DNA of 64,000 nt from positions 1 through 64,000 of the forward strand of contig NZ_JAFBDT010000002.1 in the NCBI RefSeq assembly GCF_016908355.1, in the 5' to 3' direction. The DNA comes from Fusibacter tunisiensis (lineage in GTDB: Bacteria; Bacillota; Clostridia; Peptostreptococcales; Acidaminobacteraceae). Shown here in pieces: positions 26,754 to 35,510 of this stretch. The position numbers were made by a program, and so were the translations under genes. Every line of letters starts with the position of its first letter. The stretch's first letter is position 1. The notes under the pieces are model-generated. The model was not told the origin of the DNA. It was given only the letters and a program-made list of their open reading frames with translations, and searched no databases.

Positions 26754-28979
26754 TTAATCCATTTTTGGATAAAGACCTGTCTCAACATTTAGCCAGCCAA
26801 GCTGTAAGGCATGGGTTTTACCATCTTCCAAGTAGAGTCGGACCACATCCCCCTCAATTTTAGTATAAAAACCACACGTCAACCTTATTGCCCCCGTCTT
26901 ATGGGGAATTTCATACTTTAGGGTTCGCGTTTCCCCTTTACGCCACTCAGATGTCACAATAGGCTCTAAAAGACCATAACCCTCTAACCCACTGGGCATC
27001 CTATTTTCATGCATCAGATGCAAATTGTCCGGATACCCATAGGCCCAAAATGCATAATCCCGATCAAAATCTTCAAGCACTAAAAAGTCTACGTTTACAA
27101 CTGGGTAACCACGCTCACTCATGCCAACAGACACAGCTTCAACTTTAAGGGCACTTCCAAATGTCTGTCCAATTGCCTGAGCAAAATCAGTTTGTTCAGT
27201 TAATTGGGACTTATCTGCCCACCGCCAAGTGTCAGTTAGCCTTTCAAAGGGTTTAATCTGAAAATAATACCACGATTCCAGTGATTTTCCTCGATCTTCA
27301 TGCCAAAGGGTTTTGGGCATCACCACAAAACTTTTTAATTGAGGGTCAAGGCGGGTAAACCGCACATAAAAAGAAGCATTTTTTCTCGATGGGTAAAAAG
27401 TCCGTTTTATTGTGCCGCTAGCGCCCACATATTCGTATCGGTCAAGAACAACCTCTCTACCTGTATGATCCACTTCATAAATGCTCACCATGAGCCTCGG
27501 TTTCTTTTGAGTGTTTTGTCCCAAACTTAAGCCATAACTAAACGCCACTTCATCTCCTGGATTGCTCTCAAAATAAGGGAGTTCATAAGACTGGGATTCT
27601 CGCATGACAAGTCGAGGCGCTGGAATTGAAGCATCCTTAAACACCTGGGCACCAAGTACAACCACACTTGCAACGAGAAGTGTATTCACCCACACAAGTC
27701 TTTTCTTTACTTGATCAGCAGCAAGGGTCAGGGTTTCACTTTGATCGGTTTCTATATAATAAAGGAGTACGCCCGCAACATACCAAAGAAAACGCCTATT
27801 TTCAACATTAAGGACAGACGATTGAACGGCAAGCGCTGTAAGCCCCCCAAAAAACCAAATCCAGAGGACAGACCGTTCTTTAACCCACTTAAGGTTCTTT
27901 TTCCGCCGGTCCCAAAGGGCGTAAAGTATCGCCAAGACTGGGGTTAAAAAAAGCATAAGTCCCACCAGACCAACCTCAGCCAAAAGGCCTGTATACGTGT
28001 TGTGGGGAATATTGTCTATAAAAGTTTGTCCAATCGCCTCAAAGTACGGCGGCGAATTTAATACATAGTTGCCTCGGCCTACACCAAAAATAAAATGATC
28101 CCGTCCCATCATAAATGCCGTTTGACCAAGTCCAGTCCGAATTTCTAGGCCGGCATCAAAATTGACAAACTTATTGATGACTCTTGCTGCAAAGTGTGTT
28201 TCAAACCAAGTATAATCCACGATGATCGCGGCAAAAAATAAGAGCAAAACAGTGAGTACAATTGCCAGTGCAAACCGCCAATTTTTATAAAACATGCCCC
28301 CAACAAGGACCACCAGACCCAGTGCCATGCCAAGCATACCACCTCTAGACCCAGTAATAAAAAGGGCCATTATGGAAAGGGCCATCGTACCGTAAAATAT
28401 AGGCTTTAGCCATTTTCTATGGGTCATCCACGCAAAGGCGCCCATTGCAAAAAAACTCAAAGACAAATAACTGGCCGCATGGTTGGGGTCTGTATCCGTT
28501 CCCATATAATACACCAAATACTTGCCTTCTTCTCCCATTAAAAAAGTGCCTTGTTTGGCCATTGAAAAAATATAAAACCCACCAAAAATAAAAATGAGTG
28601 TTGATACAACCCAAGAGCCTTGCCATAGGTCAAGGCGAATCATTCTAAGCGTGTTGTAACCTAGCCAGAAATAAAAAACCACAATAACGGTTTTTATCAG
28701 TTCCTTTGCCAGACCAATCCACCCAGCGTCTTCAATGGAGGGGGTATAAATGGCAAGCGCCCCCGTGGCAACAATCCACAAAAGAAGGCCACCCAAAAAT
28801 AAGTAGTGCCTAAAGACAGACCCAAACTTGAATTTGCGCAATTTTAGCAACAACAAAAGACCCAATACAGGCACTAAAACATCAGAAAATGCCAGATTAA
28901 ACCTGGCACTCTCTGTTAAGTTCACAACTCTTGTAATATTTACCGTTAGCATCATTAGTACTATCCATATGGTCTGCAT
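26754..28979 (-). CDS. O-antigen ligase/polymerase-like membrane protein
   Basis: About 741 residues. Eleven or twelve hydrophobic helices fill the first 430 residues and include the Wzy_C/O-antigen ligase region (GSRGGMLGMALGLVVLVGG, then GVGRGNYVLNSP and DNIPHNTYTGLLAEVGLVGL). A C-terminal part of about 300 residues is predicted outside and has a beta-rich, carbohydrate-binding look. It should polymerise or ligate glycan units at the outer face of the membrane. The open frame starts with a TTG at 28991 inside the upstream gene; the ATG at 28979 is my choice, with modest support. Confidence 0.82.
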   Translation of the reverse strand: MQTIWIVLMMLTVNITRVVNLTESARFNLAFSDVLVPVLGLLLLLKLRKFKFGSVFRHYLFLGGLLLWIVATGALAIYTPSIEDAGWIGLAKELIKTVIVVFYFWLGYNTLRMIRLDLWQGSWVVSTLIFIFGGFYIFSMAKQGTFLMGEEGKYLVYYMGTDTDPNHAASYLSLSFFAMGAFAWMTHRKWLKPIFYGTMALSIMALFITGSRGGMLGMALGLVVLVGGMFYKNWRFALAIVLTVLLLFFAAIIVDYTWFETHFAARVINKFVNFDAGLEIRTGLGQTAFMMGRDHFIFGVGRGNYVLNSPPYFEAIGQTFIDNIPHNTYTGLLAEVGLVGLMLFLTPVLAILYALWDRRKKNLKWVKERSVLWIWFFGGLTALAVQSSVLNVENRRFLWYVAGVLLYYIETDQSETLTLAADQVKKRLVWVNTLLVASVVVLGAQVFKDASIPAPRLVMRESQSYELPYFESNPGDEVAFSYGLSLGQNTQKKPRLMVSIYEVDHTGREVVLDRYEYVGASGTIKRTFYPSRKNASFYVRFTRLDPQLKSFVVMPKTLWHEDRGKSLESWYYFQIKPFERLTDTWRWADKSQLTEQTDFAQAIGQTFGSALKVEAVSVGMSERGYPVVNVDFLVLEDFDRDYAFWAYGYPDNLHLMHENRMPSGLEGYGLLEPIVTSEWRKGETRTLKYEIPHKTGAIRLTCGFYTKIEGDVVRLYLEDGKTHALQLGWLNVETGLYPKMD

Positions 28980-28980
28980 T

Positions 28981-31320
28981 TTAGTCTTCAAACACTCCTT
29001 TTATGTGATCTTTAGAGGTCAATTGTTCCGGAGGTCCAGGCTTACTAATCCAGTAGCCTTGAATACGATCAACCCCCATACTCAAAAGTTTATTATACTG
29101 GTCTTTTGTTTCCACACCCTCTGCTGTGGTTTTAATACGCATGGTTTTTGCCATATTGACAATCATAGACACAATGGCCAAGGCATTTTCATCTCGCATC
29201 ATATCTTCCACAAAGCTCTTGTCTATTTTCAGCGTATCAATGGGAAACTGTGTAAAATAAGACAAGGATGAATAACCTGTTCCAAAGTCATCCACAGCAA
29301 TTTTTATCCCCAATTCCTTGAGTTCTCGTAATTTAGAAATTTTATCTTCAACATTTAGCATGGCGTTGGTTTCAGTAATTTCAATTTCCAACCGCTCTGG
29401 TGGCATACCAGTAACCTTTAAAACTTCCTTTACAGACGCCACAAAATTAAAATCCTCAAATTGAAGGGATGAAACGTTAACAGAAACCAAACCATCATAC
29501 GTGTGTTGCTGGACCCAATTAAGATTCTGACGACATGCAGCTTCCAGTACAAAACGACCAATTTCCAAAATATCACCTGTTTTTTCAGCCAGCTCAATAA
29601 TATATGGAATCGCAACTTGTCCATAGGCTGTATTTTGCCATCTCAAAAGCGCTTCATGTGCATACACCTCATGTGTTTTAGCATCTACTATTGGTTGATA
29701 AACCACTGTAAATTCGCCACGTTCCACACTGTGGTGTAATGCCTCTTCAATAAATTGCTCTCTCTTCACCATATCGTGAAGGGCTTCGTTATAAATGACA
29801 AATCGATTTCCATCTAATTTCTTTGTCATTAACTTTGCAATCTTTGCCCGCTGAATCATGGTGGTTGGGTCTGTTAAATCTGGCGGAATCAAATTCACCC
29901 CCGCACTGACATCCAGAGTATACTGAATCCCTTTAATAATCATCTCACCACTGCTAATTTCCAAAAGTCTTTCCACCCGCTTACTCATTTGAAATTCATC
30001 TTCATCTGATAAAAGCAAGATCATCTCATCTCCAAAATAGGAGGCAACCACTTCATCAACCCTAATAAACGCAATCAATTTTTCAGCCAAACTTTTAAGT
30101 GCTAAACTACCTGTGTCATGCCCACCAATACTGTTAAGTCTTGAAAAATCATCAATAGAGAGAACAACAATATATGACAAAGCCATTCTTTCACGATGTA
30201 GATCAAGTCTGTTTTCAATTTCAAACATAAATCTATTAAAATTATAAATCTGGGTGACTGGATCTCTATAAGTCAGGCGTTTTAACTGCTGAATCATGGT
30301 GTTAAAACTCTTTCCGGCCATGCCAATCTCATTTTTCACCGTTTCGTCTGCACGCACATTTAAATTGCCTGCTGCTGCTTTTTCAAAAACTGTTTTAAGT
30401 TTCATAATTGGGTCTGATAAACTTCTCGAATAAAAGAAGGCAAATCCAGACACCAAAAGGACCATGGCCCCATACATCAAGTTCATGTTCCATTTGATAC
30501 TGTTTATTTCTGAGTATGCATCTGCTTGGGCCACACTCATAATGAGCTTCCAACCATTTGATGCTTCTATATCTGAATAAATTGCAATTCTTTCAACGCC
30601 ATCCATGCAGGTGTAGTTTTGAGTACCACTTTTAGACTTTAACAGTTTCGCAACTGCCTCTGGTTCCTTCATAAGATCCGTCAACGGGGTTTCTATAGTT
30701 ATGTCATAATCCGGATGGGAAACAACCTTCCCTTCTTGATCCACAATCCAAGCAAATCCCGTTTTTCTAAATTCTATACGCCTTACAACTTGGTCCAGAA
30801 ACTGGGTGGAGACAACTGCATTCACAAGCCCCACTGTTTTGCCTTCATTTTCAACTGCAGATGCAATTGTAACAATAGGAAACGTTTCTTCAATATAAGG
30901 GCTCCAAAAAGGATCTGATAGAATTACCGATTCACCACCGAGTATGATCCGCTTATACTGCTCCTGTTTTGAAATGTCTATCTCGCGATCATATGTCGCC
31001 CATGCCTTTCCATTCAAATCAGAGACCGTCATGTTTCGAATTTTAGGGGTTAAAACAGCAGATTTCAAATAGGGTTTGATACGGTCCAAATCCATAGACT
31101 TTACAACATCTGTTTGCGCAGTCATAAGAACAAGGTCAACAAACCCTTGAAGCTCTTTTGAAAGTTCATCTGCTCTGGCCTGAGCCATTTCACGATACTG
31201 GCTTGCCGCGTATTCTGGCAGTTCATTTACCGTTATATTCATCCAAATACCAAAGACAAAAAATACAACCAGAACCCCCAATACAAGATACACAAACATC
31301 TGCTTTCGAATGGATTTCAT
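28981..31320 (-). CDS. Membrane c-di-GMP phosphodiesterase (Cache, HAMP, degenerate GGDEF, EAL)
   Basis: 779 residues. An N-terminal helix, an extracellular dCACHE sensor (about 30-275), a second helix and a HAMP domain lead to a GGDEF domain whose signature is degenerate (SYFGDEM instead of RxGGDEF) and an EAL domain with intact EALLRW, ITETN, DDFGTGYSSL and KIDKSF. Cyclase activity is therefore unlikely, while phosphodiesterase activity should be intact; the GGDEF part may bind GTP as a regulator. Upstream of and overlapping the O-antigen ligase gene, which hints at c-di-GMP control of surface polysaccharide. Confidence 0.9.
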   Translation of the reverse strand: MKSIRKQMFVYLVLGVLVVFFVFGIWMNITVNELPEYAASQYREMAQARADELSKELQGFVDLVLMTAQTDVVKSMDLDRIKPYLKSAVLTPKIRNMTVSDLNGKAWATYDREIDISKQEQYKRIILGGESVILSDPFWSPYIEETFPIVTIASAVENEGKTVGLVNAVVSTQFLDQVVRRIEFRKTGFAWIVDQEGKVVSHPDYDITIETPLTDLMKEPEAVAKLLKSKSGTQNYTCMDGVERIAIYSDIEASNGWKLIMSVAQADAYSEINSIKWNMNLMYGAMVLLVSGFAFFYSRSLSDPIMKLKTVFEKAAAGNLNVRADETVKNEIGMAGKSFNTMIQQLKRLTYRDPVTQIYNFNRFMFEIENRLDLHRERMALSYIVVLSIDDFSRLNSIGGHDTGSLALKSLAEKLIAFIRVDEVVASYFGDEMILLLSDEDEFQMSKRVERLLEISSGEMIIKGIQYTLDVSAGVNLIPPDLTDPTTMIQRAKIAKLMTKKLDGNRFVIYNEALHDMVKREQFIEEALHHSVERGEFTVVYQPIVDAKTHEVYAHEALLRWQNTAYGQVAIPYIIELAEKTGDILEIGRFVLEAACRQNLNWVQQHTYDGLVSVNVSSLQFEDFNFVASVKEVLKVTGMPPERLEIEITETNAMLNVEDKISKLRELKELGIKIAVDDFGTGYSSLSYFTQFPIDTLKIDKSFVEDMMRDENALAIVSMIVNMAKTMRIKTTAEGVETKDQYNKLLSMGVDRIQGYWISKPGPPEQLTSKDHIKGVFED

Positions 31321-31330
31321 ACAATACCCC

Positions 31331-31816
31331 TTATTGTAAAAGCTCTAAAACCCCACTTGATAGACCCATTATAATCACCGCTGCTATGATATTTCCAATC
31401 AAAATCGCTGGAAATGCGTATTTAAAACGCATGTCTAATAATGCAGCTGCCAAACTGCCGCTCCACACACCAGTACCAGGAAGTGGTATCCCAACAAAAA
31501 GGATTAAGCCCAATACGCCGTATTTTTGAATGCGTCCACTTCGAGACATGGACCGATGTGTCAGTTTGTGCACCAATTTATGAAACATTTTGGTTTCTTT
31601 TAAATAATTAAAAATAGGTCTAATGGTAAACAGAATAAATGGTACGGGAATCATGCTTCCAAAAAGCGAAAGCAATGTTGCGTGAAGCGGGCTCATCCCA
31701 AGCGCCACACCCACAGGGATTGCCCCTCTAAGTTCAATCAGTGGCAAAGCCGATGTAAATAGAACGGTCAACTCCACATTTAAAAACTCCAACAATTGCG
31801 TTACAAATGTATCCAT
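31331..31816 (-). CDS. Small multi-drug export family protein
   Basis: 161 residues with four or five membrane helices; matches the 'small multi-drug export protein' family (PF06695) by ALPLIELRGAIPVGVALGMSP, a cytoplasmic basic loop and FVGIPLPGTGVWSGSLAA. The name comes from one early report; the two inverted GxP-type re-entrant loops recall the DedA/SNARE-associated fold, so a lipid-related transport role is possible. Lies between galU (3 bases away) and the EAL gene (about 10 bases). Confidence 0.82.
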   Translation of the reverse strand: MDTFVTQLLEFLNVELTVLFTSALPLIELRGAIPVGVALGMSPLHATLLSLFGSMIPVPFILFTIRPIFNYLKETKMFHKLVHKLTHRSMSRSGRIQKYGVLGLILFVGIPLPGTGVWSGSLAAALLDMRFKYAFPAILIGNIIAAVIIMGLSSGVLELLQ

Positions 31817-31819
31817 TGA

Positions 31820-32704
31820 CTAACGTTCTCCCTCATATGTTTTAACAATTTCTTTTAAATAGGCATAGAAATCATCTCTTATATCTTCTCTTCTTAGAGC
31901 CGTTTCAACTGTTGCCTCCAGAAACCCTTGCTTGTTGCCAACATCATACCGCCTACCCTCAAAAACATAGGCCACCATATTCTCCTGCTCTGCCAGCTCT
32001 TTTAAAGCATCTGTCAATTGGACCTCTCCACCTTTTCCAGGCTTTGTATGCTCAATAATTTTAAAAATTTCAGGATTGATAATGTACCGCCCTAAAATTG
32101 CAACTTTTGAGGGGGCTTCATCCACGTTCGGTTTTTCCACAAGACCATTAACGGAATACACCCGGTCTGCAATTGGGCTTCCATCCACAATGCCGTATTT
32201 GTTTACATTTTCAGGTGCAACTTCTTGAACCCCCAAAACAGACGTCTGATGCTTGTCATAAATATCAATCATTTGCTTAAGGCAAGGATAGTCCGGATTA
32301 TGGACCACATCATCTCCCAAAAGCACTGCAAATGGTTCGTTCCCAACAAATGTTCTGGCGCAGTAAATGGCATGTCCCAAACCACTTGGGTTTTTTTGTC
32401 GGATGTAATGGATGTCCGCCATATCTGATATCTGATTCACCATTTTCAACAATTCGTCATTTTCTTTTTTCTCCAGTTCCATTTCCAGTTCAATAGAACG
32501 GTCAAAATGATCTTCAATAGCCCGCTTACTCCGGCCCGTAATGATCATGATTTCTTCTATGCCAGAAGCAATAGCTTCTTCTATGATATATTGTATCGTA
32601 GGCTTGTCGACAATCGGCAGCATCTCTTTGGGCATTGCCTTTGTCGCCGGCAAAAACCGGGTTCCAAGTCCAGCAGCAGGAATCACCGCTTTTTTTACTT
32701 TCAT
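31820..32704 (-). CDS. galU: UTP-glucose-1-phosphate uridylyltransferase
   Basis: Makes UDP-glucose for surface glycans. The nucleotide-binding GLGTRFLPATKAMPKEMLP is at 12-30, and DKPTIQYIIEEA, GLGHAIYCA, LLGDDVV and VEKP follow in the usual order; 294 residues is standard. The open frame begins 18 codons earlier, but GGGAGGA stands seven bases before the ATG at 32704. Fits the polysaccharide cluster downstream. Confidence 0.95.
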   Translation of the reverse strand: MKVKKAVIPAAGLGTRFLPATKAMPKEMLPIVDKPTIQYIIEEAIASGIEEIMIITGRSKRAIEDHFDRSIELEMELEKKENDELLKMVNQISDMADIHYIRQKNPSGLGHAIYCARTFVGNEPFAVLLGDDVVHNPDYPCLKQMIDIYDKHQTSVLGVQEVAPENVNKYGIVDGSPIADRVYSVNGLVEKPNVDEAPSKVAILGRYIINPEIFKIIEHTKPGKGGEVQLTDALKELAEQENMVAYVFEGRRYDVGNKQGFLEATVETALRREDIRDDFYAYLKEIVKTYEGER

Positions 32705-32754
32705 TCCATGTCCTCCCTCGATAAAATGTCTTTCAATGCTAATTATACCATAGT

Positions 32755-33846
32755 TCAAAGGCCACCACCAACCATGGTTTTCGTCACATCTGGACTTTCA
32801 GTGAGGTACAACATCGCCGGGTATAAGAGTTCAAATTCAAGGATATCGCCAAGTTTATATTGGTTACGCCACTCTTTGGTTTCAACGATTACATGGTCAC
32901 TGCTGCTTCCAATGAGTTCTATTTCTGGATCCACTGGTATTAATCGGTCATGACTGCCTATATCTTGCCTGCCCACCGCCAGAATCAGTCTCACTTTAAG
33001 ACCCCTATCGTCATACGCCGGCTGGTTGCCAAAAGCATCATAGGCTAGAGTACCTATTGGATGTGTGGGTTTTTCTTTAATTTCAACAAGTTCAGCCCTT
33101 AAAATCAATGCATTTTTATACTGTCCTTTTATAGGCGCATGGTAAAATTCATCCACTTCACGGGCCGTCAACATGCCTTCCCCAATTCGCAAATGGTTGA
33201 TGCCCTCTGGCATCTCACCCTTTACCACAAGTGGCAAACTCGATGTTGCCCCACCCGATACAATTTCAAGTTTTCGGCCAATTTTTTCTTCAATCCTAGC
33301 AGCTGCGTCCACAAGTTTATGCATAATTTCAGGTGTCGCTTTAACAGACCCATAACACCCAATATTTATGCCAATGCCTGCAAGTACTAGACTTGACAGT
33401 TTAAACTCAACTTCAAGAGCTGCCTCTAGCAACTCCGAAACTTTGAAAAAACCTTCTCTTAAATCGCCCACATCATACATTAAAACAACCTGATGCCGAA
33501 TGCCCTTCTTCATGCTCACGGCGTTTGCCCGCCTTAAAACTGCCAGTTCAGATTGAAGACTTAAGTCACAGGTTTCGACCATTCGCTCAATTTCTGACAG
33601 CATTGGAATTCTAAGAAGCATTGTCCGCGCTTTTGGAAACTGATTTTTTATGGCCTCCAGTTGATGTAACCGAGAGCTCCCAATTTGTGTAATCCCTTCT
33701 TCTAATTGCATTTTTACAATGTCTAAATTTCCATTGACACCTTTTACAACACCAGTTACCTGAATTCCGGCAGCCTTACACTGCCCAACCACCGCACGCA
33801 CATTGGCACGTATACGGTCTTTATAGAGCACTAATTCTGGATACAT
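32755..33846 (-). CDS. Alanine/ornithine racemase-family PLP enzyme
   Basis: 363 residues forming only the alanine-racemase-type TIM barrel; the C-terminal beta domain of true Alr is absent. PLP lysine is Lys35 in GVVKGVNGN; GIGINIGCYG and SGGATSSLPL bind the phosphate. Single-barrel clostridial enzymes of this type include ornithine racemase, which converts L- to D-ornithine in ornithine fermentation. No other ornithine-degradation gene is nearby, so the substrate remains uncertain. AAGGAGAAG precedes the ATG. Confidence 0.78.
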   Translation of the reverse strand: MYPELVLYKDRIRANVRAVVGQCKAAGIQVTGVVKGVNGNLDIVKMQLEEGITQIGSSRLHQLEAIKNQFPKARTMLLRIPMLSEIERMVETCDLSLQSELAVLRRANAVSMKKGIRHQVVLMYDVGDLREGFFKVSELLEAALEVEFKLSSLVLAGIGINIGCYGSVKATPEIMHKLVDAAARIEEKIGRKLEIVSGGATSSLPLVVKGEMPEGINHLRIGEGMLTAREVDEFYHAPIKGQYKNALILRAELVEIKEKPTHPIGTLAYDAFGNQPAYDDRGLKVRLILAVGRQDIGSHDRLIPVDPEIELIGSSSDHVIVETKEWRNQYKLGDILEFELLYPAMLYLTESPDVTKTMVGGGL

Positions 33847-33903
33847 AGGCCTTCTCCTTAATATTTGTTAATTTTTTATAAGTTTTTGGGGTTTTTTTCC
33901 GTT

Positions 33904-33917
33904 AAAGACTAGTCTTT
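33904..33917. promoter_or_regulatory. Perfect 14-bp palindrome before the kinase gene
   Basis: AAAGACTAGTCTTT, a perfect palindrome in the divergent spacer between the racemase gene and the kinase gene, followed 15 bases on by a -10-like TAGAAT (33933-33938). Candidate operator; protein unknown. Confidence 0.35.
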
Positions 33918-33975
33918 TAGTCCCATTCTTGGTAGAATAATAAGACAATTTGGCAATTTTATAAGCGGAGAAATT

Positions 33976-35319
33976 ATGAATAGGAAATTTGTAGAGTTTG
34001 AAAAAAGCATCGAATACGATTTATACAGTTCTGACTACGGCACCAGTTTACTGGAAGACTATTGCATTGTCGATCGCATTTATGAAATGCCACACACCGT
34101 GCTTTTTAAATTGATCCATCTAAATTCAGATGCTCTTTTTACGCTCAAAGTAATTGACAAAAGGATTCTTCCATATAATGATTTCAACGCCCTTCAGACT
34201 CTAAAACACCCAAACATTGCACCTATACAGGCTTTTGGGGAAAGTGACGCCTATTATTATGTGGTTAAGCCCTATTTCAAGGGTGTTTCTTTATACCAGT
34301 ACATCCGCCTCCATGGACCAATTAGCGAAAAACGCGTTCATGTCTATGCAGATCAAATTGCTTCTGTACTGGATTATTTGCACAAACAAACACCGTCATT
34401 TATTTACAGAGATCTTAAGCCCTCAAATATCATTCTCACAACAGAGGGAAAACTGGTCCTCATTGATGTAGAATCCATACGTCAAGTCCATGATGGTCAG
34501 CTCACAGATCCTTTTCCAGTGGCAACACATGGGTATGCATCTCCGGAGCAATATGGCTATATGCCTTCATCCACTAGGTCTGACGTCTATGGTCTTGGAG
34601 CAACTCTTTATTTTTTGCTCACCGGCGTTGAACCTTTAGACCGACAGTTTTCATATACCCATTTTACCCAGTTTAACAATACCGTTTCACACAAAATGAT
34701 TCACATCATTGAAACGTGTATGAAATTTAATCCAGATGAACGCTACCCCGACATGGATGCTTTTAAAAAAGCGCTTTTTTCAAGGGTAACACCAAAGTTG
34801 AAACGCCTACTCCGTGGACTCGTTACGTCACTTATCATTTTTGTTTTAATTGTCATAGGTGGTTTTATCAACCACTCCATCACAAATTCACTTTTGAGGA
34901 CAGACCCTCACCACGAAAGAAGTATTTCTGCCAAGGGCTATGGATCTGTAAAAGAGATTCGTCTGTCTACAGTTTCTGAAGTAAGTGACAGTTTTGGTCT
35001 AGAACCAACCACAGTTAACACCGAAAAGCGTATTATAATCAACCGAGAGTCCCTCTGCCCCGTGGCAGAAACTTTTGTTTATATCAGCCTATTTGAAGTG
35101 GATGATACCTTTCGAGAAACCACCGTTGAAGAAATTATCTATGGCGTATCCCAGCTGGGCTACGGCCTTAACTTATACCTTGATGAATTCGGCTATCCCT
35201 TCAAAATGGAAAATCAGGAAAGTCGATACCTTGTCCTCCTTTTTAACGAAGACATCCACTGCGTCGGGTATGGCTTTGTTAAGGGTACCGTTATTGGTGG
35301 CGCATCAGGGGACAGGTAG
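33976..35319 (+). CDS. Membrane-anchored Ser/Thr protein kinase, atypical
   Basis: 447 residues. The kinase domain (about 25-265) has the beta-3 lysine in TLKVIDK, the catalytic loop YRDLKPSN and GYASPEQYG in the APE position. Two oddities: no glycine-rich loop is seen before the lysine, and the DFG motif reads DVE (LIDVESI). One membrane helix (about 280-300) is followed by an outside domain of about 145 residues without PASTA repeats. Residues 8-22 match the small protein at 17796-18089. The last residues, TVIGGASGDR, are encoded by a small inverted-repeat element that also brings the stop codon, so the native C-terminus has been replaced. GGAG lies seven bases before the ATG. Confidence 0.85.
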   Translation: MNRKFVEFEKSIEYDLYSSDYGTSLLEDYCIVDRIYEMPHTVLFKLIHLNSDALFTLKVIDKRILPYNDFNALQTLKHPNIAPIQAFGESDAYYYVVKPYFKGVSLYQYIRLHGPISEKRVHVYADQIASVLDYLHKQTPSFIYRDLKPSNIILTTEGKLVLIDVESIRQVHDGQLTDPFPVATHGYASPEQYGYMPSSTRSDVYGLGATLYFLLTGVEPLDRQFSYTHFTQFNNTVSHKMIHIIETCMKFNPDERYPDMDAFKKALFSRVTPKLKRLLRGLVTSLIIFVLIVIGGFINHSITNSLLRTDPHHERSISAKGYGSVKEIRLSTVSEVSDSFGLEPTTVNTEKRIIINRESLCPVAETFVYISLFEVDDTFRETTVEEIIYGVSQLGYGLNLYLDEFGYPFKMENQESRYLVLLFNEDIHCVGYGFVKGTVIGGASGDR

Positions 35320-35498
35320 ACAAAAAAAGCCACTCCTCGAACCAATTGATACCACAGGGCTACACATACATTCCAAATATGGAATTATACGCCCGTAACA
35401 ATTTAACGGCTTTTTTTGACCACATCTACAACAAAAGGAGGTATTGCACATCTGTGCAATACCTCCTTTTTAATTACGCGCCACCAATAACGGCACCC
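35283..35498. repeat. TTAA-flanked inverted-repeat element, copy 1
   Basis: 216 bases between two TTAA copies (35279-35282 and 35499-35502). Ends are GGGTACCGTTATTGGTGGCGC and its near-perfect reverse complement (one mismatch). Inside are GGGGACAG, ACAGGG, CCAAATATGG and GTAACAATTTA, shared with the other copies, and a terminator. No coding capacity. Its left end is the 3' end of the kinase gene. Looks like a MITE or REP-type non-autonomous element. Confidence 0.75.
35433..35471. terminator. Bidirectional terminator inside repeat copy 1
   Basis: A perfect 18-bp stem (AAAAGGAGGTATTGCACA and its complement) around a two-base centre, with A and T runs on both sides. It can end the kinase transcript and the oxidoreductase transcript coming from the right. 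Confidence 0.85.
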
Positions 35499-35510
35499 TT
35501 AACATCTCGC

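Noticed and set aside
32755-33846. Biosynthetic alanine racemase (alr)
   Set aside because: The C-terminal beta domain with the catalytic tyrosine of Alr is absent; the single barrel fits the ornithine-racemase-like group better.
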